64,000 nucleotides of DNA from Scytonema tolypothrichoides VB-61278 (GTDB lineage: Bacteria; Cyanobacteriota; Cyanobacteriia; Cyanobacteriales; Nostocaceae). Numbering within the stretch: the stretch's first letter is position 1; each line of letters begins with the position of its first letter. Position numbers and translations under genes: made by a program. Below the pieces are notes generated by a model. The model saw only the letters and a list, made by a program, of their open reading frames with translations, did not search any database and had not been told where the DNA came from. The stretch lies in the NCBI RefSeq assembly GCF_000828085.3, contig NZ_JXCA02000030.1, positions 368,166 through 432,165 on the forward strand. Reading direction: 5' to 3'. Of the stretch, positions 38,240 to 49,352 are shown one piece after another.

Positions 38240-38983
38240 CTAACTGACGATCTCCTCCGGCTTGTGTGACCCAACCCACCAGCGCAGGAATGCAGCAGCA
38301 ATAGCCATGAAAGAACCCCAAGCCAGCGGTAACCAGATAATCGCCCAGTTGTCACCTGGGAACTCCACATTCAATCCTTCACCCAGCCAGTAAATGCCAA
38401 ATCCCATCAGCAGCATTGCAGCTACAAATTTCATCGGCTTGACAGGTACTTGATTAAGTGGCGTTCTGAACAAGAATGCAAGCACAACTAACCCAACTGC
38501 TGCTACTGTTGCACCACCAATGGCTTCTATCCATTTGCCGCCAGTAGCACCCAAAGTGACGACTGCGATCGCCACCTCCACACTATCCAACAGCGCACCC
38601 TTGAATGTGGTAACGATAGCAAACCAGTTCCAGCCAGATTGATTGCCATCTTTTGCCAGTTCTGCTTCCAGCCTATCTTCTTCATCATCTCCACGCTTCT
38701 TCTTGGGAATACCGCCGTAGTACTTGACTATTGATCGTGTCCACTTCTGCCCAAATGCTATCAGGAAACCTCCGGCAACAATTGCAAGAATGTCTACAGG
38801 AATGAGCGTTAAACTTTTCCCGAAGATAAGCGAGACCACCACAGTCAAACCAATGCCACTACCTGAACCAATCAGGGCATTACGCCAACCTGCTACTCGA
38901 CCAACAACGATGACTATGCCAAGAATCTCGACCAATTCAATCAAAGCACCTGCAAAACTGGCAAGAAAAATTTCCCAATTCAT
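38240..38983 (-). CDS. Polytopic membrane protein, COG4280-like
   Basis: 247 residues with about six to seven hydrophobic segments and a charged cytosolic loop (GGIPKKKRGDDEEDRLEAEL). The two halves appear related: FAGALIELVEILGIVIVVGR near the N-terminus and FKGALLDSVEVAIAVVTLG in the middle share a GAL-(E/D)-VE pattern, so it may be an internal two-fold repeat transporter-like fold. It resembles the uncharacterised COG4280 membrane family from memory. It lies 52 bases after futC on the same strand, so likely co-transcribed with the iron importer; a role in metal handling is inference only. Confidence 0.75.
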   Translation of the reverse strand: MNWEIFLASFAGALIELVEILGIVIVVGRVAGWRNALIGSGSGIGLTVVVSLIFGKSLTLIPVDILAIVAGGFLIAFGQKWTRSIVKYYGGIPKKKRGDDEEDRLEAELAKDGNQSGWNWFAIVTTFKGALLDSVEVAIAVVTLGATGGKWIEAIGGATVAAVGLVVLAFLFRTPLNQVPVKPMKFVAAMLLMGFGIYWLGEGLNVEFPGDNWAIIWLPLAWGSFMAIAAAFLRWWVGSHKPEEIVS

Positions 38984-39035
38984 ACAATTTAATACCTCAA
39001 AGTTACGGTTTATGCACCTCTAAAACCTCATCGGT

Positions 39036-40103
39036 TTAGCAGTGTGGAAAAAATCTCAATCCTTGCCCGACCACAGACAACCGCACCCGCGTGCCAATGG
39101 GCAGGGCTATGGCAGTTGGTGTGCGCGCATATAGCTTCTTCCCATAGGGAGTTCGCAAGCAGTACCGATATTCGCGACCTAAAAAGCGGCGCGTCTCAAT
39201 CGCAGCTGAACCATCCTGATCTGGTTGCAAAATAATGTCCTCTTCTGGGATCATCAAATCACCCTTGTCTGCACAAGGATGAATATCGTCTTTGGAATCC
39301 TGATTTTGAAGTGCAAAACATCCTATCTCGGTTTCCCATAGATGTCCCTTACGCCTTGCAGGCAGAAAGTTCGCTTGGCTGATAAACTCGGCGACAAAGC
39401 GCGAGGCTGGATGTCGGTAAATTTCTTCTGGCGTCCCTACTTGCTCTAAAGATCCTTGGCGCATGACTGCAACTTGGTCAGCGATCGCCAGTGCTTCCTG
39501 TTGATCGTGGGTGACAAAAATTCCTGACATCTCTCTTGCTTTAAGAATTTCTAACACTTCCTCCCGCAATTTGTGCCGCACTTGGACATCTAAATTGCTC
39601 AGTGGTTCATCGAATAGTAAAAGTTTAGGTTGTGCAGCTAAAGTACGGGCAAGGGCTACCCGCTGTTGCTGACCGCCAGACAGTTCGTGAGGATAGCGGT
39701 TTTCAAGTCCTGTAAGTCTGACGAGTGCCAAGAACTCTGTCACCCGTTTCCGGCGTTCTCTGGGTTGCGCAAGCCGCAAGCCAAAAGCAATATTCTCCGC
39801 CACCGATAAATGCGGAAACAGAGCATAGTCTTGAAACACCATCCCGATATGGCGCTGTTCTGGCGGTACCCACTGATTCTTGCCTGCGACGATCTGTCCA
39901 GCAATCTCCACAGTTCCCATTTGCGGTGATTCAAACCCAGCAATAATTCGCAGGAGCGTGGTTTTCCCACATCCAGAAGGTCCAACTAACCCCAGCACGT
40001 CTCCTGGTGCCAGTGCCAAACTTACCCCATCCACAACTGGGGCAGTCATTTGGGAAAACTTTAGGGTCACATTCTCCAAGCGTAAAATTGCTGGTAATAC
40101 CAT
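39036..40103 (-). CDS. futC: Iron(III) ABC transporter ATP-binding protein
   Basis: 355-residue ATPase of the Fbp/Fut iron(III) importer family. Walker A GLVGPSGCGKTTLLRIIAG, Q-loop VFQDYALFPHLS, signature LSGGQQQRVALARTLA, Walker B KLLLFDEPLSNLD and H-loop IFVTHDQQEALA are all intact. The C-terminal regulatory TOBE-like domain runs from about 235. Third gene of futA-futB-futC, 100 bases after futB. Confidence 0.93.
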   Translation of the reverse strand: MVLPAILRLENVTLKFSQMTAPVVDGVSLALAPGDVLGLVGPSGCGKTTLLRIIAGFESPQMGTVEIAGQIVAGKNQWVPPEQRHIGMVFQDYALFPHLSVAENIAFGLRLAQPRERRKRVTEFLALVRLTGLENRYPHELSGGQQQRVALARTLAAQPKLLLFDEPLSNLDVQVRHKLREEVLEILKAREMSGIFVTHDQQEALAIADQVAVMRQGSLEQVGTPEEIYRHPASRFVAEFISQANFLPARRKGHLWETEIGCFALQNQDSKDDIHPCADKGDLMIPEEDIILQPDQDGSAAIETRRFLGREYRYCLRTPYGKKLYARTPTAIALPIGTRVRLSVVGQGLRFFPHC

Positions 40104-40203
40104 AAAACCCGCTTAGCTATTTCACTAAATATTTGCTACACATGATTAGTTGAAACTACTCATTAACTTTTCTCAATCAAAAATTGCACAAAATCCAAAA
40201 TCT

Positions 40204-41853
40204 TCAATCAACCTCCCTTTGTAAACTACGGCGTGCCTCTATGGTGAATGCTTTGCTCGGACTTTGAGACAACACCAATAACGTGGAACTCATGGAAATC
40301 ACTAACATGACGAGTGCGCCAGCAGCAGCATCAGTGTAGGAAACACTCTCAGTCGCTTTCCAGATATGCGTAGCTAGGGTATTAAAGCCAATTGGAGCCA
40401 ACAACAACGTCGCTGGTAACTCCTTAATTGCTGTTAGAAACACCAACGCCGTTCCACTCAGCACCCCCGGGCTTACGAGCGGCAATGTAATTTCTCTCAA
40501 AGTTTGCCACTCTGTTCTACCCAAACTCTGTGCCGATTCTTCTAATTGAGGATTAACCTGAAGCAGCGAACTCCGCACAGTGCCTACAGACTGCGAAACA
40601 AATAATACTAAATAAGCAAAGACCAGCATTGGCAAAGTTTGATACAACCAAGGCAAGTAATTTGCTCCCCAAAATACGAGCGACAATGCAACCACAATTC
40701 CAGGTAAGCCAAAGCCAACGTAGCTTGTGCGCTCAATAGCAGTACTGATGCGACTAGGAAACCGAACAGCAAGGATTGCCACTGGCAAGGCGCAGAGGGT
40801 GGATATGATCGCTGCCAATCCCGCCGCTATTATTGAGTGCCAAGCTAATTGTATGACATTTGCTAAAGAAACAATTTCACCCGTCCCTGTGTTTATTAAT
40901 CCTCGCACTAGCCAAAACAAAATGACACCTATTGGTAACACTAAGCCCAAGCTAACCACGGCGAGACAAAACAAAATTGCAGGCACTTTCCAAATCCCAA
41001 GATGAATCGGTGCGGGTAGACGGTAGAACTTAGCGGTACGACTGTAGTAGGCAGATCTTGATCGCGCTTTGTATTCCAACCACAATAGCAGCAGCACCAA
41101 ACTCACTAGCATTAAAGCCAGCGCCGCCGCCTGATTCCGATCAAAGGTATATTTGTAGTGCACATAAATCACACGCGTAAATGTATCAAACCGCATCACT
41201 GAAGTTGTTCCAAAGTCCTGCAAGGCATTGAGCGCGACTAGTAATCCCCCTGCTACGATTGACGGACGTAGAGCAGGCAGTATAATACGAAAAAAGGTTT
41301 CCCGCTGGGTATAACCTAAACTCCTTGCAACTTCCTCTATCCCTGGGTCGATACCTTGCCACCCAGCCTGGACACTCAGTAGTAAATATGGATAGGAAAA
41401 CAGAGTCAGTCCCAAAATTGCTCCAGTCCAACCGTAAATTTCTGGTAACTCCTGCAATCCTAGAGGTTCTAGCCAGAGTTGCAACAAGCTACCTTTTGGT
41501 CCAAAAGCAGCAATCAGGGCAAAACCACCCACATAGTCAGGCACTGCCAGGGGTAATATGGTAGCAATCAGCCAAAATCGCCGCCAGGGTAAATCAGTCC
41601 GCAGTGTGAGAAATGCCAGTGGTACTGCGATCGCAGCGGAAAATAAAGTACTTGCAAAAGCCAAGCCAACGCTGTTTAACAACACTGCAAGCGTGCGCGG
41701 ACGCGATACCAAGGCAAGTAACTGTTCTTTACCTACACCAGCCGTCCGTATAACTAAGTAAGTCAAAGGCAGGGCGATCGCCACAGCCGTCAGTGAGGCT
41801 GCGCCTACAAGAAACAAAGGTGGCTGATGAGTTTTGATACCTCTAACTTGCAT
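40204..41853 (-). CDS. futB: Iron(III) ABC transporter permease (fused two-domain)
   Basis: 549 residues with about twelve membrane segments; two permease domains in one chain as in FbpB/FutB. The EAA-type loops are visible twice: EEVARSLGYTQRETFFRIILPAL in the first half and EESAQSLGRTEWQTLREITLPL in the second (quoted in part). Inner membrane. Between futA and futC. Confidence 0.94.
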   Translation of the reverse strand: MQVRGIKTHQPPLFLVGAASLTAVAIALPLTYLVIRTAGVGKEQLLALVSRPRTLAVLLNSVGLAFASTLFSAAIAVPLAFLTLRTDLPWRRFWLIATILPLAVPDYVGGFALIAAFGPKGSLLQLWLEPLGLQELPEIYGWTGAILGLTLFSYPYLLLSVQAGWQGIDPGIEEVARSLGYTQRETFFRIILPALRPSIVAGGLLVALNALQDFGTTSVMRFDTFTRVIYVHYKYTFDRNQAAALALMLVSLVLLLLWLEYKARSRSAYYSRTAKFYRLPAPIHLGIWKVPAILFCLAVVSLGLVLPIGVILFWLVRGLINTGTGEIVSLANVIQLAWHSIIAAGLAAIISTLCALPVAILAVRFPSRISTAIERTSYVGFGLPGIVVALSLVFWGANYLPWLYQTLPMLVFAYLVLFVSQSVGTVRSSLLQVNPQLEESAQSLGRTEWQTLREITLPLVSPGVLSGTALVFLTAIKELPATLLLAPIGFNTLATHIWKATESVSYTDAAAGALVMLVISMSSTLLVLSQSPSKAFTIEARRSLQREVD

Positions 41854-41883
41854 AGCTTCTGGTGGGGATCGGCAAAGCAGGGA

Positions 41884-41935
41884 ACACCCGAGTAGGGAGC
41901 AAGGGAGCAGGGAGCAGGGGAGCTCTTGAGCGGGG
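41884..41935. repeat. GGGAGCAGGGAGCAG tandem repeat in the futA-futB gap
   Basis: Degenerate 8-base units (AGGGAGCA) between futB and futA. The same repeat type has entered hpnB, gcvP and the DUF2887 pseudogene. Confidence 0.8.
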
Positions 41936-41972
41936 ATTTCAATTTTCTCCTCTGCCTGTTTCTCGCCCTTAG

Positions 41973-42983
41973 TTACAACACCCCTGCCTCTTGGAGCAAC
42001 GAGAGCGTTCCCTTCAAATCTGATAATTTGCTCAGATCGAGCTTGGGAGATTGCAGTTGCTCAAGCGGAATTTGCTTTTGCGATACTGCAATACCTTTTA
42101 CCAACGGATACTCGTAAAACTCCTGAGTAAGGTACTTTTGCACCTCTGGGTTAAGCATATAAGCAACAAACTTTTCTGCATCACTTTTTTGGTCGGTTGT
42201 ATTTAACACTGCTAAACCTGCGACGTTAATTAATGATCCCGCATCACCGCGTGTATGATGGATAGCAACGGGAAAGTTGGGATCGTTTTTGGTAAAGCGA
42301 TACAGGTAATAGTTATTTACTAGCCCTAAGGCGATTTCTCCCCGTCCCAAAGCTTCAACAATGGCACTATTGCCGCTATAAGCTTTGGCGTCATTACCTT
42401 TCATTGCTTTTAACCACTCCAGGGTTTTTTGGTCGCCCTGTATCAGCCGCATGGCGGTTACAAATGATTGGAAAGAACCATTCGTAGGTGCCCAGCCAAC
42501 TTTACCGCGCCACTTGGGGTCGGTTAGTTGCATGACACTTGTGGGAAGTTCGCTGGCTTTGACAAGTTTGGTGTTGTAATCAATCACCCGCGCCCGTCCA
42601 GAAATGCCAACCCATTGCCCTGCGGGAGAGCGAAATTGCTGCTCAACTTTGTTTAGTAACTGACCAGGAAGAGCTAAAGTTCGCCCTTCCTTGGCGACAG
42701 CTCCCAATGAACCAGCATCTTGAGCGTAAAACAGATCAGCACGACTATTTTTGCCTTCTTCGAGCAGGGCGATCGCTAATTCTGTCGAGTCACCATAGCG
42801 CACCTCAATAGGTATCCCCAAATCTTTCTGCGCTTTTTCAATCAGGGGACGCATAATTTTCTCTTCTCGCCCTGAATAAATCGTCAGTGTTTTCGACGCA
42901 GTTTGTGCTGCAATTTCCACGCCCCAACTTAAAAGCACAGCAGCAATGATAAATGAGATTTGCCCCACTCGAATTAGCACCAT
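41973..42983 (-). CDS. futA: Iron(III)-binding periplasmic protein
   Basis: 336 residues. Sec signal (MVLIRVGQISFIIAAVLLSW..IAAQ) without lipobox, then a transferrin-like binding fold: LTIYSGREEKIMRPLIEKAQ, RYGDSTELAIALLEEGKNS, and the paired iron-ligand tyrosines in VNNYYLYRF near residue 225. First gene of futA-futB-futC. A palindrome overlapping its predicted promoter could be a Fur site. Confidence 0.94.
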   Translation of the reverse strand: MVLIRVGQISFIIAAVLLSWGVEIAAQTASKTLTIYSGREEKIMRPLIEKAQKDLGIPIEVRYGDSTELAIALLEEGKNSRADLFYAQDAGSLGAVAKEGRTLALPGQLLNKVEQQFRSPAGQWVGISGRARVIDYNTKLVKASELPTSVMQLTDPKWRGKVGWAPTNGSFQSFVTAMRLIQGDQKTLEWLKAMKGNDAKAYSGNSAIVEALGRGEIALGLVNNYYLYRFTKNDPNFPVAIHHTRGDAGSLINVAGLAVLNTTDQKSDAEKFVAYMLNPEVQKYLTQEFYEYPLVKGIAVSQKQIPLEQLQSPKLDLSKLSDLKGTLSLLQEAGVL

Positions 42984-43009
42984 GAATGAATCTCCGATTC
43001 CAGTTCAGC

Positions 43010-43045
43010 TTTATAGACAACGATTGTGAGATTGCAAGTATCTCA
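43010..43045 (-). promoter_or_regulatory. futA promoter with 19-bp palindrome (possible Fur box)
   Basis: On the minus strand TTGCAA (43032-43037), a 16-base spacer and TATAAA (43010-43015). The -35 sits inside the 19-bp inverted repeat TGAGATTGCAAGTATCTCA (43027-43045). Size and position fit a Fur operator, but the sequence match to the Fur consensus is partial. Confidence 0.5.
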
Positions 43046-43292
43046 AAAATTTACAGATATTTTAGGTAAGGACAGGTTACATCAAGGCATCGATAAGGTT
43101 AACTTTGGGCAAGCAATAGGTTAAGAGTCATGCGATACGAAACCGTATTGCCCTATAGCGCTTCTCGTTTGGATGAAGTACAAATTCATCTGTGTCTATC
43201 TGTAATTCTTATTTCTTGATGTATTGCATTCCGAACCGCTACAGTACCTCACCAAGCCAACTTTGCTACGTTCTAGAAATCAAAGATGTACA

Positions 43293-43317
43293 TAGTAAGC
43301 ACGAAGAGTGCTTACTA
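43293..43317. repeat. 10-bp perfect hairpin between phosphatase and futA
   Basis: TAGTAAGCAC-GAAGA-GTGCTTACTA. No T-run follows; this is a known kind of interspersed cyanobacterial palindrome. The rest of the 467-base gap 42984-43450 shows no gene. Confidence 0.7.
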
Positions 43318-43450
43318 CATATCCGCATTACTTTGACGAACTACTCATGTTATTAACTGAAAGCTAAACATTCCAAGGCTTTTAGACTTTTTACCCTAGG
43401 TGACAAGGATGTTCATATTACGCCTTGTTACACAAAAATGTGAAAACTTA

Positions 43451-46400
43451 TTAGTTTGCTAGAGCAGAAAGGTGAGTGTCACTCAAACGCCATTCGTCAA
43501 GCAGTTGTGCTCGATTTTGACGCAAATTGTTATGATTGCGCTCTGTTGGATAAGGCATACTGTCGCCTTTAACACCAGACCACAGCACGCGGTTGAATTT
43601 TTCAGGATCGAGCTTATCTTCTACTCCAAAGTAGAAGTTTTTGGTTGCTTGTGCCCACCAAGATTTGTTATGCCGAGAGGGAATAGCTGCGCTCTTTTGT
43701 GCATTGGGATCTTTACAAGCTGGTACAAGATTTGGATCTACAGGCTCGCGGCACAAGTTACCAGGCACAATAGCTGTGTAAGGAGTAAAGTCAGGCTTTC
43801 TGGTGAATGCATCTGACATCGGCGTGGCATTGGCATCATTAATGCCTAGGTAACCGATTCCCAATATATCCTCCATTGTCCGCAACATACTAACAGTATT
43901 GTAGTTAGTGCTGACAAGGGCTTTTCGCTTGGTGTAAGGTGAAATGACATAAGCTAGTGAGCGATGACCATCGACGTGGTCAGGTCCATTCTGAGAGTCA
44001 TCTTCAATGACAAAGATGGCTGTGTCTTTCCACAAAGGGGATTTAGAGATTTTTTCTACCAGCAAACCGACGGCATAATCATTATCAGCCATCTGTAGTT
44101 CGGCAGTATTCAAACCAGCCAAAGCGTTATTGAAGTTACCAAAGTGGTCGTGATGCAGACGTACCAAGGACAAATTGGGCAGTTCATTCTTCGCCAAATA
44201 GCTATCAATGTCGCGTGCCCATTCGTTGTACAAATAAATATCTGGGTGTTTCTGGTCGTAACCTCGGAAATAGATATCAGTTTTATCCTGCAACACGACT
44301 TTGCCTACAGGTGACTGAGGAATGTTATCAGCAAAGGGGGTTGGGGAAATGGGGATGTAAAGTGGGTTATTGGGGTCGGGCTTTGTGGGATCGACTTGTG
44401 CGTTACTAGTGTTGTAATAGGCAAGATCGATGAAAAAGCCGTAATTGCGAACAGTCTTACCGTTACGCAGTGCTGCATCCCACAGATAGCCACCAACTGC
44501 ATCTGAATCTAGTTCACCATCCCCTTCTGGGGCGTTAACGTCTTTGGAACCAGGTAAAATCGAAGAATTTCCTGAAGGGTCAAGAATCTCTGTTATCCGT
44601 GTACTTAATTGTGGTGTAGGTTTAGAGGGATCTGGTAGTGCAACGTTGATGTTGCGGTTTGTACCTTCATAGTCGTAGGTGAGACCAGCAGTACCGGAGG
44701 AGTTGCCATAAGACACCGACTGAGTTTTCTCAGTGTAGTCAGTTGTCCGTCCATAAGTAGACCAGTTCCAGCCCACACCGCTAGATTCACCACTATCGTA
44801 GAAGTTGTCAAAAGTGACAAAGTCCTGTGCTAGCTTGTGATGGTTGGGTGAAATGGCTTGCGGAAATAATGTGAGTGTAGGATCGCCATTGCCAACAGGT
44901 AAATCGCCGAGTACTTGGTCGTATGTACGATTTTCTTTGACTATGTAGATAACGTGCTTGATCTTGTTCTGTAAGAAAGCCAAGATCGGATCGAGACGGC
45001 GATTTCGGAAACCGTTATTTTCGTCTACCTGCTGCGAGAGAGAAGCGAGGGTGCCAGCATCTGGAACTGGAATTACCGCAATGCCAGCTTTTTCCAGCGC
45101 CCAGTTGTATTCGTTTCTAAACGTTGTGTTACGGGCTGTTCCTGCCGGTGTACTGCGATTATTGGAGGGGTTGGGACCAACATTATCTTTAGCATTGACG
45201 ACGTAGAGTTTACTGCCATCGTCACTTATGCTAACGGAGTTGGGATACCAGCCTGTAGGAATGCGTCCAATGATTCGACCGTTGTTCAAGTTCACCACTG
45301 CTACAGCGTTTTCACCACCCAAAGTGACGTAGAGAGTCTTGCTATCAGGGCTGATGGTAATAAAGTTTGGGTTGCCACCTTTGTACTTATCCCTGGGTCG
45401 AGATAAGTTAATAATTCGTATGACCTTGTTACTAATTGTGTCGATGACAGAAATAGAGTCACTGTTGCCGTTGGCGACATACAGTAGGTTTTCATCGGGT
45501 GAAAGTCGTATTTTGTTAGGTTGAGTACCTACAGGGATGCGAGTCACGGCTTGAGTCGAAATGTCAACAGCTAACACTTCGTCGTCACGTTGACTGGTTG
45601 CAAACACTTTAGCAGCCGCACCGCTTTTTGTACTCTTAATTGCAACATCGAAGATATACTCCCCTGTTGCGACTTTACTACCTGGTACAAAGAACTTAAT
45701 TTCTTGGAGGACCTGCCGAGTGTCAGTATCAACAATCGACACGGAGTCATTTTGAAAGTTAGCAGCCACTAAGGTTTTGCCGTCTTTACTAACGGCAAGT
45801 CCCGCCACAACTGCTCCTGTTGCTATTTGTTCTGATCCTGCGGCGGCTTGAGCTGGGGAGTTTTTTAACAGCCCACCATCGTACTTAGGAAAGGGTGCAG
45901 TTTGGTCTGTATTGTGACCGAGAAGGATGAAGGGCGCATCTGGGACGTATTGGCTACCGTCGTTTTTGTAAACGTAGATGCGATCGTCAATCCCCGCTGA
46001 GACGTAGAAGCGCTGACCATCTGGTGCCCAAGTCAAGCCATTATAAGTGTTAGGAATATTGATTTGTTGCTTCTTAACCAAGTTACCGGTGCTGATATCA
46101 AATACAAACACCCATTCTGCTTTACGGGTTGTAACGGTACTTGGCAACCCTGTTTGGGGATCTAAGACTGGATAAGTAAAGTATTGGCCAGTTTTTTCAT
46201 CTCGGAAATTCAAGTTATAGCCACTTGTCAGAACTAGTAGGGTTTTACCGTCTGGACTCTTGACAGTTGTTACAGCCTCGGCGGCGGCGGCATTATCATC
46301 TGAACGCCGATCAGTATCAAGGATTGTAAAACTAGAACCTGGTGCAGCTGTTGGCGTCACAACTTGACCTGTGGGTAGCAATGAGCCACCATCAGGAAGG

Positions 46401-46519
46401 TCACCAACAAGACTAGTGGTAGCAAGCCTAGCGCTGGCTAACTGGATACCACTTACTACTATGACCGCTGCAACCAGCAAGCTAAGTAAGAGATATCGCT
46501 TACGCTTGAAATTTTGCAT
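43451..46519 (-). CDS. Secreted beta-propeller / alkaline-phosphatase-type phosphoesterase
   Basis: 1022 residues. Signal peptide/anchor (LLLSLLVAAVIVVSGIQLASA) is followed by a YVTN/YncE-type propeller from ~80 to ~460 (SPDENLLYVANGNSDSISVI, VSKDGKTLVAANFQNDSVSI repeats). The phosphoesterase domain begins at ~520 with IKHVIYIVKENRTYDQVLGD, including TFDNFYDSGESSGVGWNWST and a metal-ligand region VIEDDSQNGPDHVDGHRS. It belongs to the YncE/alkaline phosphatase fusion family; probable periplasmic or extracellular phosphate scavenging. A Pho-box-like site 55 bases upstream of the start supports phosphate control. Confidence 0.9.
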   Translation of the reverse strand: MQNFKRKRYLLLSLLVAAVIVVSGIQLASARLATTSLVGDLPDGGSLLPTGQVVTPTAAPGSSFTILDTDRRSDDNAAAAEAVTTVKSPDGKTLLVLTSGYNLNFRDEKTGQYFTYPVLDPQTGLPSTVTTRKAEWVFVFDISTGNLVKKQQINIPNTYNGLTWAPDGQRFYVSAGIDDRIYVYKNDGSQYVPDAPFILLGHNTDQTAPFPKYDGGLLKNSPAQAAAGSEQIATGAVVAGLAVSKDGKTLVAANFQNDSVSIVDTDTRQVLQEIKFFVPGSKVATGEYIFDVAIKSTKSGAAAKVFATSQRDDEVLAVDISTQAVTRIPVGTQPNKIRLSPDENLLYVANGNSDSISVIDTISNKVIRIINLSRPRDKYKGGNPNFITISPDSKTLYVTLGGENAVAVVNLNNGRIIGRIPTGWYPNSVSISDDGSKLYVVNAKDNVGPNPSNNRSTPAGTARNTTFRNEYNWALEKAGIAVIPVPDAGTLASLSQQVDENNGFRNRRLDPILAFLQNKIKHVIYIVKENRTYDQVLGDLPVGNGDPTLTLFPQAISPNHHKLAQDFVTFDNFYDSGESSGVGWNWSTYGRTTDYTEKTQSVSYGNSSGTAGLTYDYEGTNRNINVALPDPSKPTPQLSTRITEILDPSGNSSILPGSKDVNAPEGDGELDSDAVGGYLWDAALRNGKTVRNYGFFIDLAYYNTSNAQVDPTKPDPNNPLYIPISPTPFADNIPQSPVGKVVLQDKTDIYFRGYDQKHPDIYLYNEWARDIDSYLAKNELPNLSLVRLHHDHFGNFNNALAGLNTAELQMADNDYAVGLLVEKISKSPLWKDTAIFVIEDDSQNGPDHVDGHRSLAYVISPYTKRKALVSTNYNTVSMLRTMEDILGIGYLGINDANATPMSDAFTRKPDFTPYTAIVPGNLCREPVDPNLVPACKDPNAQKSAAIPSRHNKSWWAQATKNFYFGVEDKLDPEKFNRVLWSGVKGDSMPYPTERNHNNLRQNRAQLLDEWRLSDTHLSALAN

Positions 46520-46573
46520 TTGCTGTTCTTAAACATAGAATTTGTTGCCTACAAAGCAAATATTCCTATTTTT

Positions 46574-46603
46574 TGGTTAAGAACAAAATAAGGTGAGGTT
46601 ACC
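46574..46603 (-). promoter_or_regulatory. Pho-box-like triple repeat
   Basis: On the minus strand three 8-base units separated by three bases: GGTAACCT, CTTATTTT, CTTAACCA. The cyanobacterial PHO box is a repeat of (C/T)TTAACC(T/A) with 3-base spacers. The third unit matches fully, the first at six of eight positions and the middle is weak. It lies 55 bases upstream of the phosphatase ATG. Confidence 0.65.
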
Positions 46604-46812
46604 TAAACAAATTGGGCTTGTTACAAATAGTTAAAATTCGGCATTGCTCCCGTTACGGGATAAACTAGGCTGCTATATAGGTAGTTCAGTAGAAGTGTTG
46701 ACAAATCCGCTAAACTGTGTGTTTAGAAATTTGTAATTTCTCCGGTTTATTAAATTTGTTTTGTCTGCACTTTTCTTTAAAAAACTGTATCGTTCCTGGA
46801 GAACTGTTTAAG

Positions 46813-47238
46813 TTATAAAATATGTCCTGTTGTGTTTTGAATATATTCCAAAACTTTTTGATAAGAATCTGAATTACTTACGGGGTTAATGACTACTGAA
46901 ATAGTACTATCTGGTAACCAAAAAGTTATCCTACCATTATTTGGTTCATGACGAAAACAACTAATACTGTCGAGGTTAATGATATATTCGTTCCTTTCAT
47001 AAAGAATTTTTACCCAAAAGGATTTATCTAATCCTAACCCTGTTAGATGTTCTACATAATCTAAAATCTTTTGATAATCTTCTTGGTTACTTTGGCGGTT
47101 AATAACTATTGAACTAGCACTATCTGGTAACCAAAAAGTTATTCTGCCATTTCGTTCATGACAAAAAGCTGTAATCTGCTTCAAATTGATTATATATTCA
47201 TTTCTTTCATAGATAATCTTCACCCAGTACGCCACCAA
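46813..47238 (-). CDS. Unrecognised protein built of two copies of a ~65-residue unit
   Basis: 141 residues. Units at about 4-68 and 73-138 align along their whole length: YWVKIIYERNEYIINLKQIT with FWVKILYERNEYIINLDSIS, then GRITFWLPDS in both, then VINRQSN..YQKILDYVEH with VINPVSN..YQKVLEYIQN. Each unit looks like a small beta-rich fold followed by a helix. No signal peptide, Cys pair or known motif. The start is TTG at 47238 or GTG at 47235, both weak. It stands upstream of the phosphatase with a 293-base gap. Not a family I recognise; function unknown. Confidence 0.75.
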   Translation of the reverse strand: MVAYWVKIIYERNEYIINLKQITAFCHERNGRITFWLPDSASSIVINRQSNQEDYQKILDYVEHLTGLGLDKSFWVKILYERNEYIINLDSISCFRHEPNNGRITFWLPDSTISVVINPVSNSDSYQKVLEYIQNTTGHIL

Positions 47239-47512
47239 ATTGCCTCAATCCTCAACAATAATAACGGTCATCGCTACACACATCAACAATTTTATACTGT
47301 GCAATTTATAGTATAGTTTGTCATTAGCCATTGACAATCCAACTAATGACTAATGAACGGCAAGTGCTACTACGGGACGCCACATGCACCGACTGTCGGG
47401 AAACCCGGACGCCAGAGCAAGCGTGAGGGAGATCTGTCATTCGCGCTGGCTCCCCAACGCAGTGGCGTAGGGTTCCCCCGCAACGCACTGCCTCATAATG
47501 ACTAATGACTAT
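47239..47512. repeat. Repeat-rich gap upstream of the duplicated-unit gene
   Basis: Holds TAATGAC heptamers at both ends (47342-47354, 47496-47511) around a GC-rich composite block with GTCGGGAAACCCGGACGCC (47397-47415), related to 37225-37245. Confidence 0.75.
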
Positions 47513-49174
<1,662 letters not shown>

Positions 49175-49352
49175 CTAGAAACACATCCCGTCATTGTGCC
49201 ACAGTCACCCCCTTTGGGAATTCAAAATTCAAAATTATAAATTTCAAATTATAAATTTAAATTATAATTTTATTTTTTTGAATTCAACCCCCATGCTTTT
49301 AGGGGGAGGTGCTTAACTCCACTCTTGTTGTCAATTATTCTTTTATTTTGAC

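Noticed and set aside
38240..38983. Assignment as GDT1/TMEM165 (UPF0016) cation exchanger
   Set aside because: The E-x-G-D-(K/R)-(T/S) signature is missing; the VE motifs differ.
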